Shown piece by piece: positions 1 to 7,038 of a DNA stretch of 13,739 nucleotides. The position numbers and the translations under genes were made by a program. Under the pieces are notes generated by a model. It was not told the origin of the DNA and did no database searches. It was given only the letters and a program-made list of their open reading frames with translations. The number at the start of each line of letters is the position of its first letter. Positions within the stretch are counted from its first letter, which is position 1. This DNA comes from Cyclostephanos tholiformis (taxonomy: Eukaryota; Bacillariophyta; Thalassiosirophyceae; Thalassiosirales; Thalassiosiraceae): contig JALLPB010000673.1 of the NCBI GenBank assembly GCA_036939975.1, positions 1 to 13,739 of the forward strand, in the 5' to 3' direction.

Positions 1-760
1 CCTCCTCCCCCCCCCCCCGCTCCTTCCCCCCGTGTCGCATTTCGATCCTACCATCGCCACCGAATCGGAGGCGATGGCGTCGGGACTTGGGGCGAAGGCG
101 GGATCGTCGGCGGTACAAGCGGGGACGTGTCGTATCCTAATCGTGTCGCCATCGATCACCCTAACGACCCTCCCTCGTATCACATCGTGACTCGCGTAGG
201 ACGAGGGGGGTATGTCGTCGGCGGTGTCGTATCTCACGCACGGATTCGGGAGGGGGGGGGGGACGTCATCGTATGCCGTCGTCGACGTCGTCGAGGCCGC
301 CGCGAGTTGTATCGACGGCCAAGGGACGAACGACGACGACGAGGACGATGATGACGACGACGATGTCGGCCAAGGCGGAGTCGAACACGATGGACCGACG
401 ACGATCCCGACGACTTGATGCATCGAGGAAATTCCATGCGATGGTGGAGGAGCGGCGATGGCGTTGTCGAGGAAAACGAGGGCCGACGACGAGGAGGACA
501 GCGTAAGCAATGCCGCTGCAGTCCCAACGAATATGGTATTGACCATCATTTTCGTTTTCGTTTTCGATGGAACCGTCTCGGAACCCACGAGAATAGCGTC
601 GTCGCGCCGAGGCAAGTCGCGGTTTGGATGGAGCGGCAAGCCGGGCGGTCCTCGAGAGGAGTTCGAATTGGAATTTCCGACGGGGCCGTGAGGCTGGTAA
701 GTAGGCGACGGCAAGCGAAACGCACGAATGCGGAAGCCAGATATGATGTTCTGCGATGAG
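1..760. repeat. GC-rich CGA/ACG triplet low-complexity DNA
   Basis: This stretch is GC- and CpG-rich and dominated by imperfect CGA, ACG and GTC triplets. The purest tract is at about 327-366, where ACG/GAC units repeat; a short TTTTCG hexamer array lies near 548-566. Overlapping open frames on both strands give Arg-rich, Asp-rich or Ser/Pro-rich peptides, which is what triplet repeats in GC-rich DNA produce without selection. An ATG at 74 in a good context (GGCGATGGCG) opens only 39 codons. An ATG at 212 opens 68 codons including a poly-Asp run. Neither shows domain-like sequence, so I call no gene. It could be the edge of a host gene or its promoter lying off the left end. Confidence 0.6.
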
Positions 761-796
761 CGGGAGAGTCCCGATGATGCTTTGTGGGCGGTTCGT

Positions 797-832
797 TCTC
801 CTCTCTTAGCTGCCTCTCCTCTCTTAGCTGCC
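797..832. repeat. 18-bp exact tandem duplication
   Basis: Two exact copies of an 18-bp unit, TCTCCTCTCTTAGCTGCC, lie head to tail at 797-814 and 815-832. They are in unassigned intergenic DNA about 390 bp upstream of the zinc-ribbon gene. Confidence 0.85.
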
Positions 833-1219
833 GTCCTGGGTCGAGGTCGGGGATGGAGTGATGGTAGTATTGTATTTTCTCTTGTGTCTCACCAGCTTAT
901 TAGGCTGGGATTACCGTACTACACGCAGCCGAAGCTGCACGCAGCCGAAGCTATTTACGAGAAAATTGTACGTATCCTCTTTCTGAATGTTTCAATTCTC
1001 TTCAATTCCTACAGCTAGCACTTATTCCAATGCCACGCCTGTCTTCCTATTTACAAGAGCTTTCTGGCGATATTCAGTTCGTCGTTGTTCGACGAGTAGT
1101 TCCAAAGTTATGCCTTGCCGACCTGTGTGATATCTCCTCCGCGTAATTTTACTAACAAAAGTTTTAGGCAAAAAAACACAAAAACACAACACAACACACG
1201 GAGCCCCCCTTAATCCCTG
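833..1219. other. Intergenic DNA upstream of zinc-ribbon gene
   Basis: No supportable gene is present. Composition moves from GC-rich to mixed. An A/C-rich tract at about 1170-1199 (A runs followed by CACAACACAACACACGG) lies just before the ATG at 1220 and would form the 5' leader or core promoter of that gene. I see no clear TATA box and no terminal inverted repeat that pairs with sequence right of 3723. Confidence 0.5.
922..952. repeat. 15-bp direct repeat, period 16
   Basis: The word CACGCAGCCGAAGCT occurs at 922-936 and again at 938-952, separated by one base. It lies in the same intergenic stretch as the 18-bp duplication and probably arose by local slippage. A role as a paired binding site for the downstream gene cannot be excluded. 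Confidence 0.8.
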
Positions 1220-1885
1220 ATGTCATCCTTGCCGGTAGAACTCCCCATCGTTGCATGGGAATGTGGAGAGTGCGCCTCGACCGTGCGCGCTCTTGGCAAT
1301 ACTCCGTGCCCAGATTGTGGCGCAGAGAACCCTCCGCGCTACGAGATTTTGGCGGCCAGCGCCCCCGCTGCGACCGCAAATACAACATATGTTGACCGTC
1401 GTGATCAGCACAAGATTGTCCAGGCTGCCTCTCGCCCCTTAGCTGCGGTGGCTCCCCGTCCCATATATGATCGTGTTTGCTTAGTTGAACGTTTGTTGGG
1501 GACTATGGTTGATATTGTTGGGATCGAGCATGGGTCCAGGGGGCGTCAATGTCACGAACACACAACCTACTGCGGGATTCAGCTCGTGCCAGGATCCAAG
1601 GTAAGGCTCCGAAAGGAGACCATAATCTTCAATGGAACTGAGGTGGTTGAAGAGGATGCTGTCGCTGCGTACGTTGTAGGAAATGGCACGATGACGTGCA
1701 AGGTAGGTTTTCTCCCGCGGCATCTTGCACTCCACCGTGCAAATGATTACGATGGACTTTATGCGCGTGTGGTGGAGATTTACAATGGTAGGTGCGTTAA
1801 TATTACAAAACGACAGAAGGCCCATCGGAACCATGGCTGTTGCAGGGCAAAGATCTTAGGAGATAAGCCAGTGTTTTCACTTTGA
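1220..1885 (+). CDS. Zinc-ribbon protein of unknown function, possible transposon partner
   Basis: This is an intact 221-aa reading frame from ATG at 1220 to TGA at 1883-1885. Residues 14-33 hold two CxxC knuckles (CGEC and CPDC) that look like a zinc ribbon. A less ordered linker follows to about residue 80. The C-terminal half has a dense, conserved-looking pattern: CHEH near 110, CGIQL, a basic GSKVRLRKE stretch, the segment GFLPRHLALH, YDGLYARVVEIY, and a His/Cys-bearing end (KAHRNHGCC). No signal peptide or membrane segment is seen. I recall similar proteins from algal and oomycete repeat-rich regions but know no function. It is convergent with the pogo-like transposase (417 bp between the two stops), and both are undamaged, so a role as an accessory DNA-binding protein of that transposon is plausible but inferred. 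A host gene is the alternative. Confidence 0.7.
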   Translation: MSSLPVELPIVAWECGECASTVRALGNTPCPDCGAENPPRYEILAASAPAATANTTYVDRRDQHKIVQAASRPLAAVAPRPIYDRVCLVERLLGTMVDIVGIEHGSRGRQCHEHTTYCGIQLVPGSKVRLRKETIIFNGTEVVEEDAVAAYVVGNGTMTCKVGFLPRHLALHRANDYDGLYARVVEIYNGRCVNITKRQKAHRNHGCCRAKILGDKPVFSL

Positions 1886-2301
1886 TGTCTAAATGTAGTA
1901 GTATATCAACAATTAAATACTAAGAATAACAATTATATTTCAACGATATAAAAAATATTTTAACAACAATAAGCTATGCAATGCATTAAAATTTTTGTCA
2001 TCCTCATCGTATCGTATAAGATCCATCGATCGATGATCGCAATTGTTGTTCGCAATCTTTATTGTTGTCGTCGCATCGTATATTTCAACGAAAGAGCGCG
2101 ATTGTTGTCATCCTCGTCGTATTGTACAAAACATCGATCGATGGCGATTGTTGTTAGTCTTCCTCGTCGCATCGTATGTAATATCGACGTCATCGTCGTA
2201 GACTATGCACGCGACGGGGAGGAAGACGGGACGATTACCAATACTACGAACAGAAATAATTCGTTTCTATAAACAAAAATCCTAATAAAAATAATATTAT
2301 G
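1886..2301. other. AT-rich convergent intergenic region
   Basis: This region separates two convergent stop codons and must hold the 3' ends of both genes. The first 100 bases are strongly AT-rich. An ATTAAA hexamer near 1911 could serve as a polyadenylation signal for the + strand gene. The rest is filled by two diverged direct repeats rich in ATCGATCG and TTGTTGTC words, listed separately. No gene is supported. Confidence 0.5.
1997..2189. repeat. Two diverged direct repeats of about 85-95 bp
   Basis: Copy one (about 1997-2090) and copy two (about 2107-2189) share, in the same order, GTCATCCTC(A/G)TCGTAT, CATCGATCGATG, GATTGTTGTT-like DNA, TCGTCGCATCGTAT, and an end in TATTTCAACG or AATATCGACG. 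They differ by many substitutions and a few indels. They lie just beyond the 3' end of the pogo-like transposase and may be subterminal repeats of that element. Confidence 0.6.
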
Positions 2302-3722
2302 CTACACGCATTCATCTATACCCCCCACTTCGTCCTCGTCGTTATACATCTCTTGATTGAGATAATTGTCGTCATCGTCATCTGTGTGGTCTGTAGGAAT
2401 GACCTCCTCCCCAGGGAAATAAGAGTACCCTGTTCGCTTCCACGCATTCTTGATGGTTTCTTCAGTCATGGCTTGCTCCGAATTAATTATCCAATTGACA
2501 ACGTCACGACGAGTGGCGTTTGGAGTCGGCTTGTCGGGATCCTGAAGAAGGAGCCAATCACAGTAGTGCATCCTCATCTTGCACTTGAACGACTTGTTGT
2601 ATCCGACATCAATCGGCTGAACAACGCTGGTGCAGCCGGGAGGGATGAAAATTACTTCGACACCGAGTGTCTGGATGGCATTCACAACAGTTGCCTTCAT
2701 GTGGACCCTAAAAGAGTCCAGCAACAGGATAGGCACGATTTCGTGATGCGCTGTGGCAACATAGGGAGCAAGCACATCCCTTATCCAGACGAGCATCGTC
2801 TGCTCATCAAACCATGCCTTGCTCTGGCATGCATAGTTCAAGTCGTCGGGCAACGTCGGCAACTCGCGGGTGGCAATATGGCCATTGGAAACACCTAAAC
2901 GTACAACTGAATACATTAGAATATATTCTCGATATGCAATCGGAAAGCAACAATCAACTGACCTTTAAAGACAACCATCGACCTCAACCTCTTGCCCGAC
3001 GCAGTGATCGTCACAGCAACAGTGACGCGCTTTGTGTCTGCGGCTGAAGTGCGAAGATTTATAGTCTTCTCATTTTTACGATGGATGGTGTACTTATCAT
3101 TCATCGCATAAAACACGGGAGTCTGATCCATGTTCATCACATAATCCAGATCAACGTTAGGCTCAAGAAGCCGTGGACGAATCATGTCCAGGTATGCCAG
3201 TGCCTCGGCATACACTTCGGCAGGATGGCGCTGTCCTGTATGCGTTGCCATGCGGTGGGTGAGGTTGTTCCTAGCCATAAAGCGAGAAATGGACATTTTC
3301 GCAGCCTGCTCGCTTTTTTCGGAGAATTCTGGCTTCAACTGTATGACTTTCTTCACGAGGTTGTACCGGTTTACTGGAAGGCCCTTCTGGCGCCACTCGT
3401 CGACAAATTCCACTAGTTCGCGTTCAATGTCATGTAGGATACTCGTAGGTCCGGGATGAATTTGAAACTTATTAGATTCGATGTTTCCATCATCGATGTT
3501 CTTCTTGGCCCAGCGATAGATCATCGTGGGATGAACTTTGAGGATGGTGGCGGAATCAGTAAGAGAGAAATGCTCCTCAAGCTGCATCTTGGAAGCAGCT
3601 TCGACGACCTTCATCTTCTCAGCGAACGTGTAGCGATGACGGATGGTGCTACGACAAGTGGCCCGTTCAAGAGAACGACGATGATTGAATCCACTCTTGT
3701 TGTAAACGCGTGAAATGGTCAT
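2302..3722 (-). CDS. Pogo/Tigger-like DDE transposase, intact, one intron
   Basis: Cut-and-paste DNA transposase of the Tc1/mariner superfamily, pogo-like branch. Exon 1 is 3722-2963 and exon 2 is 2894-2302; joined, they encode 450 aa without a break. Residues about 28-75 form a psq/CENP-B-type helix-turn-helix that starts RYTFAEKMKVVEAAS and ends at IYRWAKKN. Residues about 94-160 match a second CENP-B-type DNA-binding domain. The catalytic domain follows: D199 in MNMDQTPV, D313 in LLLDSFRVH, and D349 in QPIDVGYNKSFK. That leaves 35 residues between the second and third acids, in the family range. The C-terminus is acidic (a DDDDD run). The start is chosen as the first in-frame ATG before the DNA-binding domain. 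All catalytic residues are present and there are no lesions, so the gene looks young and possibly active. I could not find terminal inverted repeats or the TA duplication by eye. A domesticated transposase is possible but less likely in this repeat-rich setting. Confidence 0.93.
2895..2962 (-). other. 68-nt GT-AG intron in pogo-like transposase
   Basis: On the minus strand, exon 1 ends CTTTAAAG, the intron starts GTCAGT and ends CGTTTAG, and exon 2 resumes GTGTTTCC. The intron is phase 1. Removing it joins FKG directly to VSNGHIAT in one frame; unspliced, the frame stops 15 codons into the intron at IENIF. The short length fits stramenopile introns. Confidence 0.9.
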
Positions 3723-4359
3723 GATGAGATGTGTGAGAGGAGGTCGAACACTTTCATTTGGGTGAACAGGATGTGAAATTCTGGTGTCAGATTTAACAAA
3801 GGAACAAGTACAGTATTTGGCGTCAACTTACTTGGTGCACCAAAAAAATGGAAGAAAGGGCAAAATGTAGGAATACTATATCAAAACTATTTCACGCCAG
3901 CCAAGCTTTTAGAGTAGGCCTCTTTCTCACTTTTGTTGTTTTTGCGTGCTTGTGCTGCATGTAATACGGTATTTAGGTGGTCAAAAGTATCCCGCTTCAA
4001 GATTAGTATTCTGCCCAATTAAATACAAGCCACCCTCTTCCAATGACGAAAAGTCATCAATGAGATCAGATCGATGCATTGGATGGAATGATTTACATAG
4101 AGTCTATCTATGGTCAATTGAAAAAAGAAAGGTAGGGCTCATTTCTAGTAGGATAAACGGCTTTTTAAGAGATAAGCAGCTTAAGCAATCGCAAGTAAGA
4201 GAATCCCTTCATACATCCAATCTTACAGATTCTTATGAAGGTGCACTCAAAAAGCAAGCATTACTGGATTTTCACCAATTGGTACTTTGAGTACAAATAT
4301 TGTCAAGTCTGGGCAGACATTTTTTTCTAGGTACCATACCTTAACCGGGGTTTAGGTAC
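3723..4359. other. Boundary region with one uncharacterised open frame
   Basis: This stretch lies between the intact pogo-like gene and the Harbinger element. It contains a 12-bp perfect palindrome, TTGGTGCACCAA, at 3832-3843, preceded by CAGTATTTGGCG, which resembles the CAGT start common in pogo-like terminal repeats. I found no inverted partner. An open frame runs on + from 3946 to 4290, but its first codon is GTG and its first in-frame ATG is at residue 39. The peptide (with RVYLWSIEKRKVG, SRINGFLRD) matches nothing I recognise. Its stop lies 70 bp before the Harbinger terminal repeat. I treat it as an unproven open frame. Confidence 0.35.
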
Positions 4360-4396
4360 ACATTGGAGCGATCCCAAAATTAACTTTGTGTTTGTG
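4360..4396 (+). repeat. Harbinger left terminal inverted repeat
   Basis: This 37-bp end matches the reverse complement of 6999-7035 at 33 of 37 positions. It starts ACATTGGAGC, passes through CAAAATTAA and ends TTTGTGTTTGTG. Confidence 0.88.
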
Positions 4397-4430
4397 CATC
4401 ACAAACACAAATTAGTGATTTGTGTTTGTG
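4385..4430. repeat. Subterminal 12-mer array with perfect hairpin (left)
   Basis: The word TTTGTGTTTGTG occurs at 4385-4396, inverted at 4400-4411, and direct again at 4419-4430. The first two form a perfect 12-bp stem with a 3-nt loop (CAT). Subterminal motif arrays of this kind in DNA transposons are usual binding sites for the transposase or its Myb-like partner; that role is inferred here. Confidence 0.8.
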
Positions 4431-4531
4431 GTACACAAATTTCCATTCCCAAAATTATTTTTGTGCATTGACACAAACCTTGTCCATGACTGACATTGTG
4501 CATCAATTTTTGTGCATCACTTGGCCAAGCC

Positions 4532-4574
4532 CACAAAAGGTGCATGGCAAGCTCACAAAAGGTGCATGGCAAGC
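4532..4574. repeat. 21-bp tandem repeat, period 22
   Basis: Two exact copies, at 4532-4552 and 4554-4574, each begin CACAAAAGGTGCATGG and end CAAGC. They lie between the left terminal repeat and the transposase remnant, in DNA rich in GTGCAT words. Confidence 0.85.
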
Positions 4575-4741
4575 CACACAAACTCAATGCAACACACCTA
4601 TCCTTGCAAGCAGCAACTCATCCAGATCCAGCCAATCATGCACTCCTTGCATTACCTTCTCCTTCTTTATCTTGCCCATTGGCACAATAAAGAGAAGACA
4701 ATGGGGGCCAATAGGTGGCACTCTCGGTAAAGGAAGGATTT

Positions 4742-5647
4742 CTTCCAAGTCTTTATATTGAGGAGTGCCGTTGTCAGTATCGAACAATTCCACAGTCTGC
4801 TCTGATCCCACTGAAGCTATTGCCATGGAGAAAATAGCTTGCATTTCAAAACAATCAAGCATTCATCACAATGGCAGGCTTTGACTGTGAGTCTTTGAAA
4901 GGCTCCTTGATAAGCATACTCCATAGTTTAATGGGCACACACCTTTTGATGTATCGGCATATATTGTTGAGTTCAAATATACCCGGGGACCGAAGAGCAA
5001 AGTTCAACCAGCAGATTGTTTGGGACTGGTATTAGTATGGACTAGAACCAGAGGGCAATTAAATGTTCTGCAACTTGTTTTTGGACTCACCTATTCCAAC
5101 CTCTCCATTTATTTGAGATTTGGAATTCATTTTATTGTTGAGATTTTTCATGATGATCCAATGGCATGAGTGTCTATAGAATTATTCCAATTGCATTTTT
5201 CAATGTCCCAGGAACTGTCCATGACACCCAAGTAGCGGAGTTAGGATGAATCTACCAGAAACTTGAGACAGTATATAAGACAATGGGGGGGAAGTGCTGC
5301 ATAAACTCGGCATTTGGGAATCTTGAGAGGGATTACCTCCTGAAATTGGGCCAGGACCTGCTAGGCTTTTCTGCTCCAACATGACATGAGCAAAATCTAG
5401 GCATCTACTTAGACAACAGGCTACCTCAGCACAACAGACTGCAGAGCGGGGGATGCTCACAATGCAGGCTTTGTTTCCATGGATAAAAGATCATTTCATT
5501 TATGAAGAGTGAGGCGAGCGATGAATTGTCCTCAAGATGTTTGTGTTGCTGTATAATATGTGAGTACGAATGGTTGGTATAAATCAAATATGAAATGCTG
5601 ACATGCGGCACCTAAACCACAATGCAAATGAAGATGTTTCATTTTAA
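4742..5647 (+). pseudogene. PIF/Harbinger DDE transposase, broken
   Basis: Remnant of the Harbinger endonuclease (DDE superfamily, DDE_Tnp4-like). Coding sense runs through several frames. Segments in order: about 4742-4890 (PWRK, QAFITMAGFD); 4890-5170 (ERLLDKHTP, ADCLGLVLVWTRTRG, FGLTYSNLSIYLRFG, DDPMA); about 5197-5380 (FFNVPGTVHDTQVAELG, IYQKLETVYK, GGKCCINSAFGNLERD); 5400-5647 (QTAERGM, ALFPWIKDHFIYEE, LYNM, VRMVGINQI). At least three frameshifts join these, and in-frame stops occur at 4924, 5167, 5247, 5510, 5522, 5561 and 5591. The block that should carry the first catalytic Asp, between DDPMA and NVPGTVHD, is missing through an internal deletion. The second Asp, expected at INSAFG, reads Asn. 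The third acid, Glu in AERGM, remains. The true N-terminus is uncertain and may start nearer 4600. Confidence 0.88.
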
Positions 5648-5735
5648 CCAGCCATCTTAGTTTGCGCCCCAGGCTTGGGAGAGGTCACATAGGATGGGTT
5701 GCAAGGGGGACCTCAATACAATTCATATTAAGAAT

Positions 5736-6798
5736 CTATTCTCTATTGCTTATATTAATAATTGATTGCTTATAATATTTTGTTAGAAAACAAATATCCA
5801 TATATATCCTAAGTGTTGCTGGGGCTGGGTGGCTGAGGGTTGCTGTGGTTGGTTTGCTCTCGGTATTTTTATTCAACATCGCCATGAACATTAGGCTCAT
5901 CATTTGCTGCCTCTGCTCATGAGCTTCCTCATGCGCCATTGCCATCTCATTGTGATGGAGCTGGTATTCTCAGTCCCTAATCTGTTGATCCATGCAATTT
6001 TGCATCATCATCATTTGCATCATATTGCCAAAGTTGAACCCATCTCCCCCACCACCATCATCACATGAATTCGATAGAGACATTTGGGGGATCTGCAAGG
6101 GCTGCGTCAATGCTTTGGTTCTCTCTCCCCCCCCTCCAACATTACTTGCACTCCAGTTCTTTTTCCTCCATGGCTAGTAGACATGCTACAAGAGCTGGAT
6201 GCCACTAGAACAGATGCTGTGGCAGCTGCTCCTTCTACTGCCTGAACAGCTTCTCCTTCTTCTACAACCGAGATTTCCATCCCAGCATCAATATCAACAT
6301 TAGCACCACCATTCCGCCCACCTCATTCAAAAATCCTCACACCTCACCAAATAGGTTGGTAGGGTCAACACCTAGGCTTGTCCTGCCTTCATTGTCATCA
6401 TCACCTATGTCGCCACCCTCCTCCCCTTCACTTTCCTCATCATCTTCTTCTCCCTCTTCTTCCTCTTCTCCCTCCCCCAGTCCTCCTCCTTCCCAATCAT
6501 CAGACCCCTCCCCTGTTGAGCCATCCATCGCCTTAACAATTGCATAATATGCCTGTTTTGTGATACAAATGTGCCTTGGCTGATTGGGATCACATGTGGG
6601 GATTTTTGGCCTTGCCATCTCCTGAAATTTGCACTTCAGGGATTCAGGGGTTTGATTTTTATCAGGGAAAAAAGAAATATGATAGTTCCAAACCTGCTCC
6701 CACTGAGTACTACTGATGGGAACAATTTCCTTGACAGTCTCTGCTAGGCTCTCAAGCTCATTGGCGGTGAACTTAAAGCCCCTCTTTCCCCCTGCCAT
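5736..6798 (-). pseudogene. Harbinger Myb/SANT-like partner (DUF6818-type), broken
   Basis: The start is ATG at 6798-6796 in a near-ideal context (GTCACCATGGC). Residues 8-75 form a Myb/SANT-like domain (KFTANELESLAETVKE, STQWEQVWNYH, SLKCKFQEMARPK), which I recognise as the DUF6818 type found in stramenopile and fungal repeat proteins. A long Glu/Asp run follows at residues about 108-136, then PTNLFGEV and a stop at 6337. Coding continues in another frame at about 6310-6135 (DIDAGMEISVVEEGE, SMSTSHGGKRTG) and, after a G8 run at 6127-6134, in a third at about 6126-5736. The last part is Met/Gln-rich and coiled-coil-like (GFNFGNMMQMMMMQN, EEAHEQRQQMMSLMFM) and carries a TGA at 5972-5970. Intact length would be about 350 aa. 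It probably helped the transposase bind the ends or enter the nucleus, as the Myb-like partners of this family do. It converges with the transposase gene. Confidence 0.8.
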
Positions 6799-6908
6799 GG
6801 TGACAGAGGAGGCCAAATACAAAAGAGGACCAGCGGGCGATTCTTTTTTCTGTTTGTGATACACAAAATTTCAGTCCCGGTCAACCGGTCTGAGGGGTTC
6901 ACCAAACT

Positions 6909-7010
6909 TTTGTGTTTGTGATTTTTTTACACTTAAACTGGCGAGTTTTGGCACGATTTAAGTGTATTTGTGACGGGTTTAGCAAAATTTATGTGTATCA
7001 CAAACACAAA
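6909..7010. repeat. Subterminal 12-mer copies (right)
   Basis: The 12-mer seen at the left end recurs at 6909-6920 (direct) and 6999-7010 (inverted, inside the terminal repeat). Partial copies (TTTGTGATACACAAAA-like) lie near 6853-6870 and 6966-7000. The right end thus mirrors the left one in using the same word in both orientations. Confidence 0.75.
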
Positions 7011-7035
7011 ATTAATTTTGGAAATGCTCCAATGT
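6999..7035 (-). repeat. Harbinger right terminal inverted repeat
   Basis: Inverted partner of the left end: read on the minus strand it starts ACATTGGAGC, then ATTTC, CAAAATTAA, T, TTTGTGTTTGTG. The four differences from the left end are in the GATCC/ATTTC block and one C/T. Confidence 0.88.
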
Positions 7036-7038
7036 ACT

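Larger units (their letters stand above)
4360..7035. mobile_element. PIF/Harbinger DNA transposon, complete but degenerate
   Basis: The element is about 2.68 kb and bounded by imperfect terminal inverted repeats that start ACATTGGAGC on both ends. Inside are a DDE transposase pseudogene on + and a Myb/SANT-like partner pseudogene on -, converging in the middle. This two-gene plan (transposase plus a Myb-like protein) is the established plan of PIF/Harbinger elements. Target-site duplication is unclear: with the 10-bp perfect ends, the flanking dinucleotide is AC on both sides, but the expected 3-bp duplication is not clean (TAC left, ACT right). Both genes are broken, so it cannot move itself. 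The right end abuts a coding remnant on the minus strand without a gap, showing insertion into an older repeat. Confidence 0.88.

Noticed and set aside
234..527. Arg-rich 97-codon frame on the minus strand and overlapping frames on +
   Set aside because: Triplet-repeat DNA gives long frames in several phases; none shows a domain.
2299..2898. A 199-codon open frame on + opposite the transposase exon 2
   Set aside because: It is the antisense shadow of a gene with clear catalytic motifs and an exact intron boundary, and its peptide has no domain-like pattern.
800..3960. Terminal inverted repeats for the pogo-like element
   Set aside because: I compared both flanks in inverted orientation and found only short matches such as TAGTATT, no better than chance.
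3946..4290. 114-codon frame on + as a real gene
   Set aside because: It opens with GTG, unlikely in a nuclear genome; the first ATG is at residue 39 and no family is recognised. Kept only as a note in the region entry.
4356..4360. GTAC flanking both Harbinger ends as a target-site duplication
   Set aside because: The two GTAC copies are at different offsets from the terminal repeats; only an AC dinucleotide matches when the 10-bp ends are aligned.
4584..4862. A 92-codon open frame on the minus strand over the Harbinger transposase N-terminus
   Set aside because: The peptide looked plausible, but the + strand carries the recognisable transposase sequence (PWRK, QAFITMAGFD) over its right part, and the Harbinger gene layout explains the rest.
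6356..6547. Ser/Pro-rich frame on +
   Set aside because: It is the complement of the Glu/Asp run in the Myb/SANT-like partner gene.
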